Assembly (NCBI GenBank): GCA_938016265.1
Contig: CALLWB010000093.1
Span: 1-64,000 of the forward strand
Source: an uncultured Saprospiraceae bacterium
GTDB lineage: Bacteria > Bacteroidota > Bacteroidia > Chitinophagales > Saprospiraceae
Direction: 5' to 3'
DNA: 64,000 bases
The position numbers and the translations under genes are program-made. Position 1 is the stretch's first letter. Each line of letters starts with the position of its first letter. The notes beneath the pieces were generated by a model. It worked only from the letters and a program-made list of their open reading frames with translations. It was not told where the DNA came from and ran no database searches. Of the stretch, positions 57,037 through 64,000 are shown one piece after another.

Positions 57037-57066
57037 AGACAAACGAACGGGAAGGTACACGTATTC
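57037..57066 (-). promoter_or_regulatory. Two-part upstream element of paralog P4
   Basis: On the minus strand: GAATACGTGT (57066-57057), 15 bases, TGTCT (57041-57037), then AATAGTTGT. It lies about 150 bp upstream of the P4 start and is the best match to the P3 copy. Confidence 0.6.
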
Positions 57067-57087
57067 TCCTTTAAAAAAATGAGTACT

Positions 57088-57555
57088 TCAACCAAACAAA
57101 GCCCCTAAAGAAAGAACTAACAAGGCGACACCTGCGATACCACCAAAAACAATTCCCAAAATTGCCCAGATCGAACCTTTCTCGCCGGCAGCTTTCAATT
57201 CCCGACGCGCCTTAATACCAAGGAAGATCGCAGCAAAACCAGCTCCCAAACCGACTACAATACCGGCAACCACCCCAGCAGGAGAAAGCGCAAAACTAGC
57301 AGCAATACTACCGATAACTGCAAAAATAGAAACGACACCAAAAACAGCTGCTAGTATTCCCTTAGTCAACGGAGCTAATCCTTGCATCTTCTTCGATTTT
57401 TGTCTTTTTTCCTTTTTTGTAATTTTATTTTTCTTGGAAGGGGAGACGGTTTTTTGCACACTGATGGACTGGTTAGAACTGGCACAAACAACAACATTCG
57501 GCACACTAAACAGAAAGACCAACAACAAACCGTAATACAAGCAGGCAATTTTCAT
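57088..57555 (-). CDS. Paralog P5: signal peptide plus three-helix membrane protein (DUF4190-like)
   Basis: A 155-residue member of the family. Signal ends near VVVCASS (about residue 26); a Lys-rich linker (KKNKITKKEKRQKSKKM) and three helices follow (about 66-90, 92-115, 127-152). The second helix ends in LGIKARRELKAAGEKG, close to P2. It is the outermost gene of the four-gene cluster. No clear two-part element precedes it; GAATCCGTAT at about -35 is only a partial match. Confidence 0.7.
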   Translation of the reverse strand: MKIACLYYGLLLVFLFSVPNVVVCASSNQSISVQKTVSPSKKNKITKKEKRQKSKKMQGLAPLTKGILAAVFGVVSIFAVIGSIAASFALSPAGVVAGIVVGLGAGFAAIFLGIKARRELKAAGEKGSIWAILGIVFGGIAGVALLVLSLGALFG

Positions 57556-57703
57556 AATATACTCTTTTCAAATTTGACGGAAAAATACGGATTCTGATGG
57601 TGTTCTCCTAATTTGATTGTTGTAGAGGGATTTTTGGGAAGAGAGTTTAGAGACTAACCTGCTTTTTTGCCTTGGCCAAACCCAATTGCATTTGTCTTTC
57701 TAC

Positions 57704-57744
57704 GCTCTACCAACAGTTTTACAGCGCAAAACGAGCTCCTCTAC
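57704..57744. repeat. Dispersed palindromic intergenic repeat, copy C
   Basis: CGCTCTACCAACAGTTTTAC, then AGCGCAAAACGAGCTCCTCTAC. On the opposite strand it reads GTAGAGGAGCTCGTTTTGC then TGTAAAACTGTTGGTAGAGCG, matching copy D closely. It lies between P5 and the M14 peptidase gene (divergent). Confidence 0.72.
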
Positions 57745-57811
57745 AACTTTTACAATAAAATTTTAATACATTTGACAAGAATCCACGCTCACCTGGCAAA
57801 ACAGTCAAACC

Positions 57812-59581
57812 ATGTACAGAATATTCCTTCTATGCAGTAGTATTTTTTTCCTTGCATTTGGAAAGACAACTTCTGCCCAAAAAAAGTTGAAAGAGATTAG
57901 CCAAACCATCATGAAAACACCCCACGAACAAAATCCAAACGCCACCGCTACCTATGAGGAAACCATCAACTGGTATCAACAATTAGCCGCCTCCCACAAA
58001 GAACTCACTATGGTAGAGAGGGGGGAAACAGACGTTGGCAAACCCCTTCACCTTGCGATCCTTTCTTCAGACCAAGACACCAATCCAACCTCCATCAGAA
58101 ATAAAGGAAAACGGATTTTACTAGTCAATAATGCAATTCATCCTGGCGAGCCATGTGGGGTAGATGCTTCTATGTTGCTCATTCGTGATCTGCTCTCCCA
58201 GCCGAAAAAGAAAAAAATGCTCGACAATGTGGTGATTGTCTTTATCCCTATTTATAACATAGGTGGGGCTTTGTATCGAAATTCTCATACCCGTGCGAAT
58301 CAAAATGGCCCGGAAAGTTACGGCTTCAGGGGTAACATCCGCCACCTCGATCTCAACCGCGATTTCATAAAATGCGATTCCAGAAATGCCATGGCTTTTA
58401 GCGAGATTTTTCAGGAGTGGAATCCAGACGTTTTTATTGACAATCATACCAGCAACGGGGCAGATTATCAATACACAATGACGATGATTGCTACACAACA
58501 CAATAAGTTAGGTGGCGCTCTTGGCAAGTACCTCGACACGAAGATGATGCCTCAGTTTTACAAAGCAATGGCCAAGGAGGACTGGGAAATGTGTCCCTAC
58601 GTTTATGCCAAAGAAACACCGGATGATGGCATCATGGGGTTTCTGGACTTACCCAGGTATTCTACTGGATATTCGACGCTCTTCCACACAATTGGGTTTG
58701 TGCCTGAAGCGCATATGTTAAAACCATACAAGGATCGCGTCGCTGCTACCTACAAATTTATGGAGGTAAACATCGAATTACTAAATAGTGAGGAAGGAGT
58801 CGCCATTCAAAAGATGAAGCAGGAGGCCGCAGAAGCTTCTAAAACCCAGCAAAAATTTGAGATAAACTGGGAGTTAGACCCAGAGCAACCATCTACTTTT
58901 CTTTTCAAAGGCTTTGAACCCGGCTACAAAAAAAGTGAAGTGACCGGCTTGGATCGATTGTACTATGATCGCTCAAAACCTTACGAAAAAAACATTCCAG
59001 TATTAAATAATTATAAAGCTAAAACTGTCGTTAATAAACCCGCTGCTTACATCATCCCACAAGCCTGGAAGGAAGTCATAGCGCGATTAGAGATCAATAA
59101 GGTCACGATGCAACAGCTGCAAAAAGACCAGGTGTTGGAAGTAGAAACCTATTATGTTTTATCTGAAGAAACTTCCTCCAAACCTTACGAAGGGCACTAT
59201 ATTCATTCAAATGTCCAAGTAGACCGAAGGACAGAAAAGGTGCAGTTTTACAAGGGAGATTATAAAATAATAATGAACCAAACTCGTAATCGGTATATTG
59301 TTGAAACCTTAGAACCTGAAGCTCCCGATTCTTTTTTTGCCTGGGGATTTTTTGATTCTATTCTACAACAAAAAGAACATTTTTCGGCGTACGTATTTGA
59401 AGATCGAGCTGCTGAAATATTGAAAGAAAATCCTACCTTGATGCGGGAACTGGCAAAAAAACGAGCAACAGACAAAGATTTTGCGGAGTCTGGGTATGAA
59501 CAGCTTCATTTTATTTATTTGAATTCGCCGCATTATGAACAAACACATCGACGATACCCGGTTTATCGACTGAATAACTAA
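57812..59581 (+). CDS. M14 family zinc carboxypeptidase
   Basis: A 589-residue exported metallopeptidase. Signal peptide 1-22 (TTSAQ). The zinc site is HPGEPCGV (H110, E113), with the third ligand His in DVFIDNHTSNG near residue 212. A putative catalytic Glu lies in FVPEAHM. The protein is larger than classical carboxypeptidase A, with a C-terminal domain of about 250 residues. Likely releases residues from exported or environmental peptides. The NAT gene follows 14 bp later. Confidence 0.88.
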   Translation: MYRIFLLCSSIFFLAFGKTTSAQKKLKEISQTIMKTPHEQNPNATATYEETINWYQQLAASHKELTMVERGETDVGKPLHLAILSSDQDTNPTSIRNKGKRILLVNNAIHPGEPCGVDASMLLIRDLLSQPKKKKMLDNVVIVFIPIYNIGGALYRNSHTRANQNGPESYGFRGNIRHLDLNRDFIKCDSRNAMAFSEIFQEWNPDVFIDNHTSNGADYQYTMTMIATQHNKLGGALGKYLDTKMMPQFYKAMAKEDWEMCPYVYAKETPDDGIMGFLDLPRYSTGYSTLFHTIGFVPEAHMLKPYKDRVAATYKFMEVNIELLNSEEGVAIQKMKQEAAEASKTQQKFEINWELDPEQPSTFLFKGFEPGYKKSEVTGLDRLYYDRSKPYEKNIPVLNNYKAKTVVNKPAAYIIPQAWKEVIARLEINKVTMQQLQKDQVLEVETYYVLSEETSSKPYEGHYIHSNVQVDRRTEKVQFYKGDYKIIMNQTRNRYIVETLEPEAPDSFFAWGFFDSILQQKEHFSAYVFEDRAAEILKENPTLMRELAKKRATDKDFAESGYEQLHFIYLNSPHYEQTHRRYPVYRLNN

Positions 59582-59595
59582 GGAGAGCGCTTAAG

Positions 59596-60384
59596 GTGTC
59601 TATTTTTAAAGAAAACGAACAAATGGCAAGGAACTATATCGCATATTATCAAAAACTGGGTTTTGCTGACAAACCGCCAGCCACGCTGTCAACATTGCGC
59701 ACCCTCCATCGAAATCACATGATGACAATTCCTTTTGAAAATCTGGATATTCATTATGGCGATCGAATCACACTAAGCCCTGCTGCGCATTATGAGAAAT
59801 TAGTGGGCAACGGTAGAGGAGGATTCTGTTATGAGATGAATGGGCTATTTTTTGAGGCGATCACCGCCTTGGGATTTGAAGCCTGGCGAATTTCTGTGCG
59901 GGTAGCAGATGGCAAAGGGGGCTTTCTGCAGGAGTTCGGCCATCTGGCAATTGTCGTCTCGCTCGATGAAAAATTGTATTTATGCGACGTGGGCTTCGGG
60001 GAGTCGTTTATAGAACCCATGCTTATCCAATCCAAATTGAAGCAACCGCAAGGCAGTAAAGTCTATCGGATGATAAAAGATATAAACGAAACTTTTGTAG
60101 TGCAATACGCCGCTCCTGAACAAAAATTCAAGGACCATTATTCCTTCACCTTGGACAAGAGAGAACTGGATGATTTTGCTGACATGTGCATCTATCATCA
60201 GGAATCTCCCAACTCTACATTTACTCAGAAGGTACTATGTTCAATCGCCACTCCAGAGGGACGAATTACACTTACTCGCCAAAGTGTAATTGTGACTAAA
60301 AATGGGATTAAGGATCTCCGAATCATTGAATCGGAAGAAGCTTTTTTTGAGGAGCTGTTTTTGCAGTTTGGTATTCTGTTATAG
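59596..60384 (+). CDS. Arylamine N-acetyltransferase
   Basis: Cytosolic acyl-CoA-dependent N-acetyltransferase (262 residues). The catalytic triad is visible: C78 in GRGGFCYEMNG, H116 in FGHLAIVV and D131 in LYLCDVGFGES. The N-terminal MTIPFENLDIHYG is also conserved. It acetylates arylamines or arylhydrazines; the physiological substrate is unknown. Start is GTG at 59596; an ATG at 59623 is an alternative. It is probably co-transcribed with the peptidase. Confidence 0.92.
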   Translation: MSIFKENEQMARNYIAYYQKLGFADKPPATLSTLRTLHRNHMMTIPFENLDIHYGDRITLSPAAHYEKLVGNGRGGFCYEMNGLFFEAITALGFEAWRISVRVADGKGGFLQEFGHLAIVVSLDEKLYLCDVGFGESFIEPMLIQSKLKQPQGSKVYRMIKDINETFVVQYAAPEQKFKDHYSFTLDKRELDDFADMCIYHQESPNSTFTQKVLCSIATPEGRITLTRQSVIVTKNGIKDLRIIESEEAFFEELFLQFGILL

Positions 60385-60395
60385 GAATTGGGCCC

Positions 60396-60956
60396 TCAAT
60401 AAGAAAACAAATACTTATAAAAGCCAAGAAACTCCCGAAAGGCGGAGTAGGGATCTCGCCACTCAAAATGATCACAATGTACGCCCTTGACATTCTTCAC
60501 ACCCACTTGCCTGAAGGCTAATTTACATCTGGTGATATGGAAGTATTGGGTCACCACGATCGCTGAAGATACACTAGGATAGTCCTTAGTGAAATTTAAC
60601 GCAGTGCTCCTGGTGTTTACTCCATTGTTGTCCACTTTTATCGAGTTCCCTGGAACGCCCTTAGACTGCAAGTATTCTTTCATTACGGTACCTTCGTAAT
60701 GCCCCTCTTTTCCCAGGCCGCCACTTACATAAAGTTGGGTGACCATGGAGTCTGTATACAATTGCAAGCCTCGATCTAATCGTGCTTTTAGTCTGTCGGA
60801 CAAACTACCGTCTGTGTTTACTTTAGAACCAAGAATTACGGCAACCCTTGCGGTCGGGTTTTTATTATCGATTAATCCATCTGCTATAATTACAATTTCG
60901 TGGACAAGAAAAAAAAGTAAACAGAGGAGTATTATTTTCTTGAAAGCGCGCTTCAT
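60396..60956 (-). CDS. YdcF/SanA-like DUF218 membrane protein
   Basis: A 186-residue protein with an N-terminal membrane anchor (about 7-25) and a DUF218 domain. VILGSKVNTDGSLSDRLKARLDRGLQL and QLYVSGGLGKEG are typical, as is the TRSTALN segment. SanA/ElyC-type proteins act in envelope integrity or vancomycin sensitivity; exact role here is unknown. It converges with the NAT gene. Confidence 0.83.
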   Translation of the reverse strand: MKRAFKKIILLCLLFFLVHEIVIIADGLIDNKNPTARVAVILGSKVNTDGSLSDRLKARLDRGLQLYTDSMVTQLYVSGGLGKEGHYEGTVMKEYLQSKGVPGNSIKVDNNGVNTRSTALNFTKDYPSVSSAIVVTQYFHITRCKLAFRQVGVKNVKGVHCDHFEWRDPYSAFREFLGFYKYLFSY

Positions 60957-61042
60957 TACTTAAGTATTAAAATTGGAAGTAAAAACAACTGTTCAACCTT
61001 AAATTCCACAATTCTTAGTTTAACATTTTCAACTCAAAGTAA

Positions 61043-61125
61043 TAAAAAATAGCTTTCCGGAAGGAAGATTATCTATTCTAGTACTAGAGTTCTATAATAG
61101 AAACCTGCTTCCTTCAGAAAGCTAT
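61043..61125 (-). terminator. Long terminator hairpin after the repeat surface protein
   Basis: ATAGCTTTC plus GAAGGAAG (61049-61067) pair with CTTCCTTC plus GAAAGCTAT (61108-61125), with a small internal bulge. The ~40-base loop holds a further short palindrome. On the minus strand the stem is followed by six T. It begins 30 bp after the stop at 61155. Confidence 0.75.
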
Positions 61126-61154
61126 CTGCAAATATTGTTTAGCTCAAATGCAAT

Positions 61155-63026
61155 CTACTGTTCTCCCTCAGCAGGAACATTCCGTAAAGGAACAACTTCA
61201 GCATCTGCAGGAGATGTTAAACCGCTTAAGTTTCGTTTCTCACGGACAGGACTATAGTCTTCGTATCCTTTTCGGACGGCCATAGCTACCCAATCAAATG
61301 TATAGGTTCCTGTACCGTTCATCAATTCGCCTACTACAAAGCCCTCAGCGCTTTTGTCGGTTACAGCAAGGCCTTTGGAGTTGGTGGAATTAGGAGTAAG
61401 CGTCACGGTTATTGTTTGTGGATTGGCAACTAGTGCAAAATGATCAGGAAACTGAATACTTACTTTACCATTCTTTAGGCTAGCCGTTCCTCTCACATAG
61501 GCAGCGGCTTCAGGACCTTCCAAACTGGCGTACCAAATCTCTTTGCTATCATCTTCCGGGTGATCCATCCTGAAGTTTTTGACATCACCAAAAACAATTC
61601 CCTGGCCATTTGCAGCAACATACATTCCTGCTTGATCCGCACCAGCAGCATCACGCACGTAAACAAATCCATTATTAGGAAATCCAGTGAGATACCCTAA
61701 TCCAATATTCACACTGCTTGGGCCATAAGTAAGTGCCCCACCCACACCTGCTGCTTCTGCAAACGCTTGAAATCTTATTGCAGAAGCATCGTTATACAAG
61801 GCAAATCGTCCCTGATTGGCACCATTCTCAAAAAGGGAAACATTGATAGATCCGTTATCCCCAAAAGTAGTAAGGCCTCTGGCGGAAGTAGCAATTTCCA
61901 CTCGTTCAAGTACAGCCGTTCCATTGGTATATTGAAATAGCCCACCTATAGTATTGGAATGCCCAAGTACTCCGATATTATCTGTAGTACTTGATCCTGT
62001 AGAAACCCCAATAACACCGATCTCTCTTCCTGCAATGTCTAAGGTGAGGTCCCCATCATAATTATCAGCACCCTGTACGCCAAGGTATGCGCTGGTAGGT
62101 CCAAATACACCTTCTATTTTTGCTGCTGCAAGGAAACCGGAATTGGTTTCGAATACATGCAATGCTGTTTCAGGCGTGGTAGTACCAATCCCAACATTGC
62201 CGGTAGGGATGGAGCTCATGTTATTCCCATTAACAGCCCAATCACTGTCGTTTACAAGAGAAGCAAGATTGACACTTTGTGCACCACCGCCATCTATTAC
62301 ATTCAGCGTAGTTCCTGTAAGGGTAACATTGGTATTAAATTCATTTGCTGGATTGGAATCTGCATCATTGACACCATCTTGCAAGGCAGCAAGATTGACA
62401 CTTTGAGTGCCACCACCATCTATTACATTTAGCGTGGTTCCCGTAAGAGTAGCTCCTGTGTTGAACTCATTTGCAGGATCGCTATCCGCATCGTTTACGC
62501 CATCTTGCAAGGCAGCAAGATTGACACTTTGAGTGCCACCACCATCAATTACATTTAGTGTGGTTCCTGAAAGAGTAGCTCCAGTGTTGAACTCATTTGC
62601 AGGGTCGCTGTCTGCATCGTTGACGCCATCTTGCAAGGCAGCAAGATTGACACTTTGTGTGCCACCACCATCTATTACATTTAGCGTGGTTCCCGTAAGA
62701 GTAGCTCCAGTGTTGAACTCATTTGCAGGGTCGCTGTCTGCATCGTTAAGTGTGTCAATTAGTTCAATCCATGTGGTTCCATTGTAAAACCAGAAAGTGG
62801 CGGTGTCTGTGTCAAACAAAAGTAACCCAGTTGCGGGACTTGGGATAAGCCCTCTTTGTGCAGTGGTAAGTCTAGGGATCAGCATACCTTTGTCTGTAGC
62901 GGCAACCTCTAAGGCTGCAGTTGGGTCTGGTGTGATAGTATTGATACCAACGTTATTTTGCGCCCACGAAAACTGAACGAAAAATAAGGTGATAAATAGA
63001 AATCCGGCTAAATTTTTGGTTCTCAT
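61155..63026 (-). CDS. Exported surface protein with four tandem 42-residue repeats
   Basis: A 623-residue protein. Signal peptide 1-22 (FSWAQ). Residues 24-92 match a common Bacteroidota start (NVGINTITPDPTAALEVA, then GLLLFDTDTATFWFYNGTTW). Residues 94-261 are four nearly identical 42-residue repeats built on NDADSDPANEFNTGATLTG and GGGTQSVNLAALQDG. A long beta-rich middle follows. The C-terminal ~150 residues contain KEIWYASLEGPEAAAYVRG, found in related Bacteroidota surface proteins. No T9SS domain is recognised. Likely an adhesin or a fibre; function inferred. Confidence 0.82.
   Translation of the reverse strand: MRTKNLAGFLFITLFFVQFSWAQNNVGINTITPDPTAALEVAATDKGMLIPRLTTAQRGLIPSPATGLLLFDTDTATFWFYNGTTWIELIDTLNDADSDPANEFNTGATLTGTTLNVIDGGGTQSVNLAALQDGVNDADSDPANEFNTGATLSGTTLNVIDGGGTQSVNLAALQDGVNDADSDPANEFNTGATLTGTTLNVIDGGGTQSVNLAALQDGVNDADSNPANEFNTNVTLTGTTLNVIDGGGAQSVNLASLVNDSDWAVNGNNMSSIPTGNVGIGTTTPETALHVFETNSGFLAAAKIEGVFGPTSAYLGVQGADNYDGDLTLDIAGREIGVIGVSTGSSTTDNIGVLGHSNTIGGLFQYTNGTAVLERVEIATSARGLTTFGDNGSINVSLFENGANQGRFALYNDASAIRFQAFAEAAGVGGALTYGPSSVNIGLGYLTGFPNNGFVYVRDAAGADQAGMYVAANGQGIVFGDVKNFRMDHPEDDSKEIWYASLEGPEAAAYVRGTASLKNGKVSIQFPDHFALVANPQTITVTLTPNSTNSKGLAVTDKSAEGFVVGELMNGTGTYTFDWVAMAVRKGYEDYSPVREKRNLSGLTSPADAEVVPLRNVPAEGEQ
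62244..62747 (-). repeat. Four 126-bp tandem coding repeats
   Basis: Each unit encodes 42 residues. The first three are nearly identical at nucleotide level; the fourth has diverged at its end. This is a coding minisatellite, likely to change copy number by recombination or slippage. Confidence 0.85.
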
Positions 63027-63369
63027 TCTAAATGATTTTAATTTTTAGTTAAAAAGCACATAGAGCAGAGGGAAAGCATTGTAATGTTAGAAAATTACAA
63101 GTAAAAAATGAATATGACAAATTTTTATCTTTTTTGAGCTTTATGTTTGCCAATTTGAAGTGGTTTCGTAGCTTTTTAAAACTCGAAAACTATTGATTAT
63201 CAGTATTTATTTTAATATTGTTTTATGTGTAAAATATATTTGTTTTTTTTGTCTATCTGTAGATTTTCAAGAATTGTTTTGGTAGCCTCGACCGATGCGC
63301 CGGCTCATTGGAAGCAAGCTCTGCCCCCAGTTTTGGCAGTAAAACAAGTCTTTCTGCAAACAATGCCAC
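63027..63369. other. Gene-free region between two surface-protein genes
   Basis: 343 bp, AT-rich at its left part (63090-63260). Contains no convincing gene; the 61-codon minus-strand frame at 63267-63452 overlaps the next gene and is a shadow. Confidence 0.55.
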
Positions 63370-64000
63370 CTAAGGAATAGACAATGCCTTATTTCTATTA
63401 TTCCAAACATATGAACGGTCATCTGCATCGCATAATCCGTCCAAATTGACATCTCCCATCAGATATCCAATTTGGTTACGGCTATTCCAGATAGTTGAAC
63501 GGTCGTTGGCATCTATCGAGTTATCTGAAGTCGCATTTCCAGTCCAAAGCGTCATCATACTATTGATGTCATTTCGATCGTCTAGTCCATAGGTAGCAGT
63601 ACTAGCTGCCGTAAAATCGACTAAGGTAGGAACACTAGATAAAGAAACAACCGCCTCCGTCATCACTCCTAAATGATTACGATGGCGAACAGCTACATAA
63701 TAATCACCAGTAGCCAATCCGTCAAAACTTAAAGGAGAAACACCGTCCATGTCCACCACATCTCCATCACTCTGCAACAAACCAGAACGTGTGGCAAGAA
63801 TTATTGTAGGATCAGTAGCATCATGCAATTCAACAAACATCCAATCAATAATTGCATTCGGTCCGGTAGCAGTGAGAATGGCAGGGTTTTCTATCATCTC
63901 TCCTCCAGGATTCGAGACTTGCACATATCCAAGTCCTGTATATGGCTCCGTGTCAGGAATAAGTGCTGCCTGGGCAAGATTAGTGTTCATCGCCTGATTA
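63370..64000 (-). CDS. C-terminal part of a second dockerin-like surface protein (runs off window)
   Basis: The reading frame is open to the window end at 64000, so only the last ~209 residues are seen. They match the C-terminal module of the protein at 22960: EPYTGLGYVQV, ATGPNAIIDWMFVELHDA, SGLLQSDGDVVDMDG and YYVAVRHRNHLGVMTEA. Two EF-hand-like loops close the protein: NSIDANDRSTIWNSRN and DVNLDGLCDADDRSYVWNNRN. The full protein is probably a large adhesin-type surface protein on the minus strand. No T9SS sorting domain is present. Confidence 0.82.
   Translation of the reverse strand, partial: NQAMNTNLAQAALIPDTEPYTGLGYVQVSNPGGEMIENPAILTATGPNAIIDWMFVELHDATDPTIILATRSGLLQSDGDVVDMDGVSPLSFDGLATGDYYVAVRHRNHLGVMTEAVVSLSSVPTLVDFTAASTATYGLDDRNDINSMMTLWTGNATSDNSIDANDRSTIWNSRNQIGYLMGDVNLDGLCDADDRSYVWNNRNKALSIP

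Noticed and set aside
57586-57595. GAATCCGTAT upstream of paralog P5 as another copy of the two-part element
   Set aside because: Two of ten bases differ and no TGTCT box follows at 15 bases, so it is below the standard of the other three.
62244-62747. Regular repeats as a possible CRISPR array
   Set aside because: Units are 126 bp, contiguous without unique spacers, and translate as one protein repeat; no cas genes are near.
62143-62787. Plus-strand frames over the 126-bp repeats
   Set aside because: They are complements of the minus-strand repeats and show the same periodicity; no independent start or family.
1-64000. tRNA, rRNA or riboswitch genes
   Set aside because: No tRNA T-arm (GTTCGAnTC) with matching acceptor stems, no rRNA-like sequence and no known aptamer pattern was seen by eye; a covariance-model scan would be decisive.

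Overview
The window comes from a Bacteroidota chromosome (roughly 40% GC by eye), most likely a marine or wastewater Saprospiria-like lineage. The evidence is a complete alternative complex III (Act) operon fused to a caa3-type oxidase operon, a TonB receptor with a carboxypeptidase-regulatory-like N-terminal domain, a type IX secretion (T9SS) C-terminal sorting domain, large surface proteins with an LEGP-type C-terminal module, Bacteroidota promoter elements (TTTG...TAnnTTTG) and sparse Shine-Dalgarno sites. The genus assignment is inference. I see no rRNA, tRNA, CRISPR array, transposase or phage genes.

Layout. 0.2-1.4 kb: a lipoprotein. 1.8-17.4 kb: one long respiratory operon, actABCDEF, then oxidase subunits II and I, heme farnesyltransferase, two subunit III proteins and subunit IV, closed by a terminator. 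17.4-19.0 kb: assembly genes (a cysteine-free SCO-like protein, DUF420, a small CxxC membrane protein) and a second terminator. 19.2-21.4 kb: Fur, STAS, purA. 21.6-27.4 kb: an HhH protein and a 1455-residue Gly-rich surface protein ending in dockerin-like repeats. 27.5-33.0 kb: OMP-like protein, lipA, tdk, pfkA and heptose kinase. 33.4-35.6 kb: a T9SS cargo protein. 35.9-46.9 kb: housekeeping genes (valS, rhomboid, Mrp/Nfu iron-sulfur pair, pyrF, ribH, TPR protein, pdhA). 47.2-51.8 kb: a paralog-family gene, recF-DUF721, M23 peptidase, DUF1684. 52.2-55.1 kb: a TonB receptor. 55.2-57.6 kb: four more members of the same small membrane-protein family. 57.8-61.0 kb: M14 peptidase, arylamine N-acetyltransferase, YdcF-like protein. 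61.1-64.0 kb: a repeat-containing surface protein and the 3' part of a second dockerin-like surface protein that runs off the window.

Functional logic. The first 19 kb encodes quinol oxidation by Act complex III passing electrons to a caa3 oxidase, with heme and copper maturation factors behind it. Several subunits carry His-rich tails that could bind metal. The most unusual features are: (1) a five-member family of signal-peptide plus three-helix (DUF4190-like) proteins, three of which have the same two-part upstream element, GAATACGTGT-N15-TGTCT; (2) a dispersed palindromic intergenic repeat of about 40-50 bp in at least five copies, one of which supplies the stop codons of two converging genes; (3) a C-terminal surface module with two dockerin-like calcium loops followed by a WNNRN signature, present in two proteins about 36 kb apart; and (4) several intergenic inverted repeats with long, nearly perfect arms.
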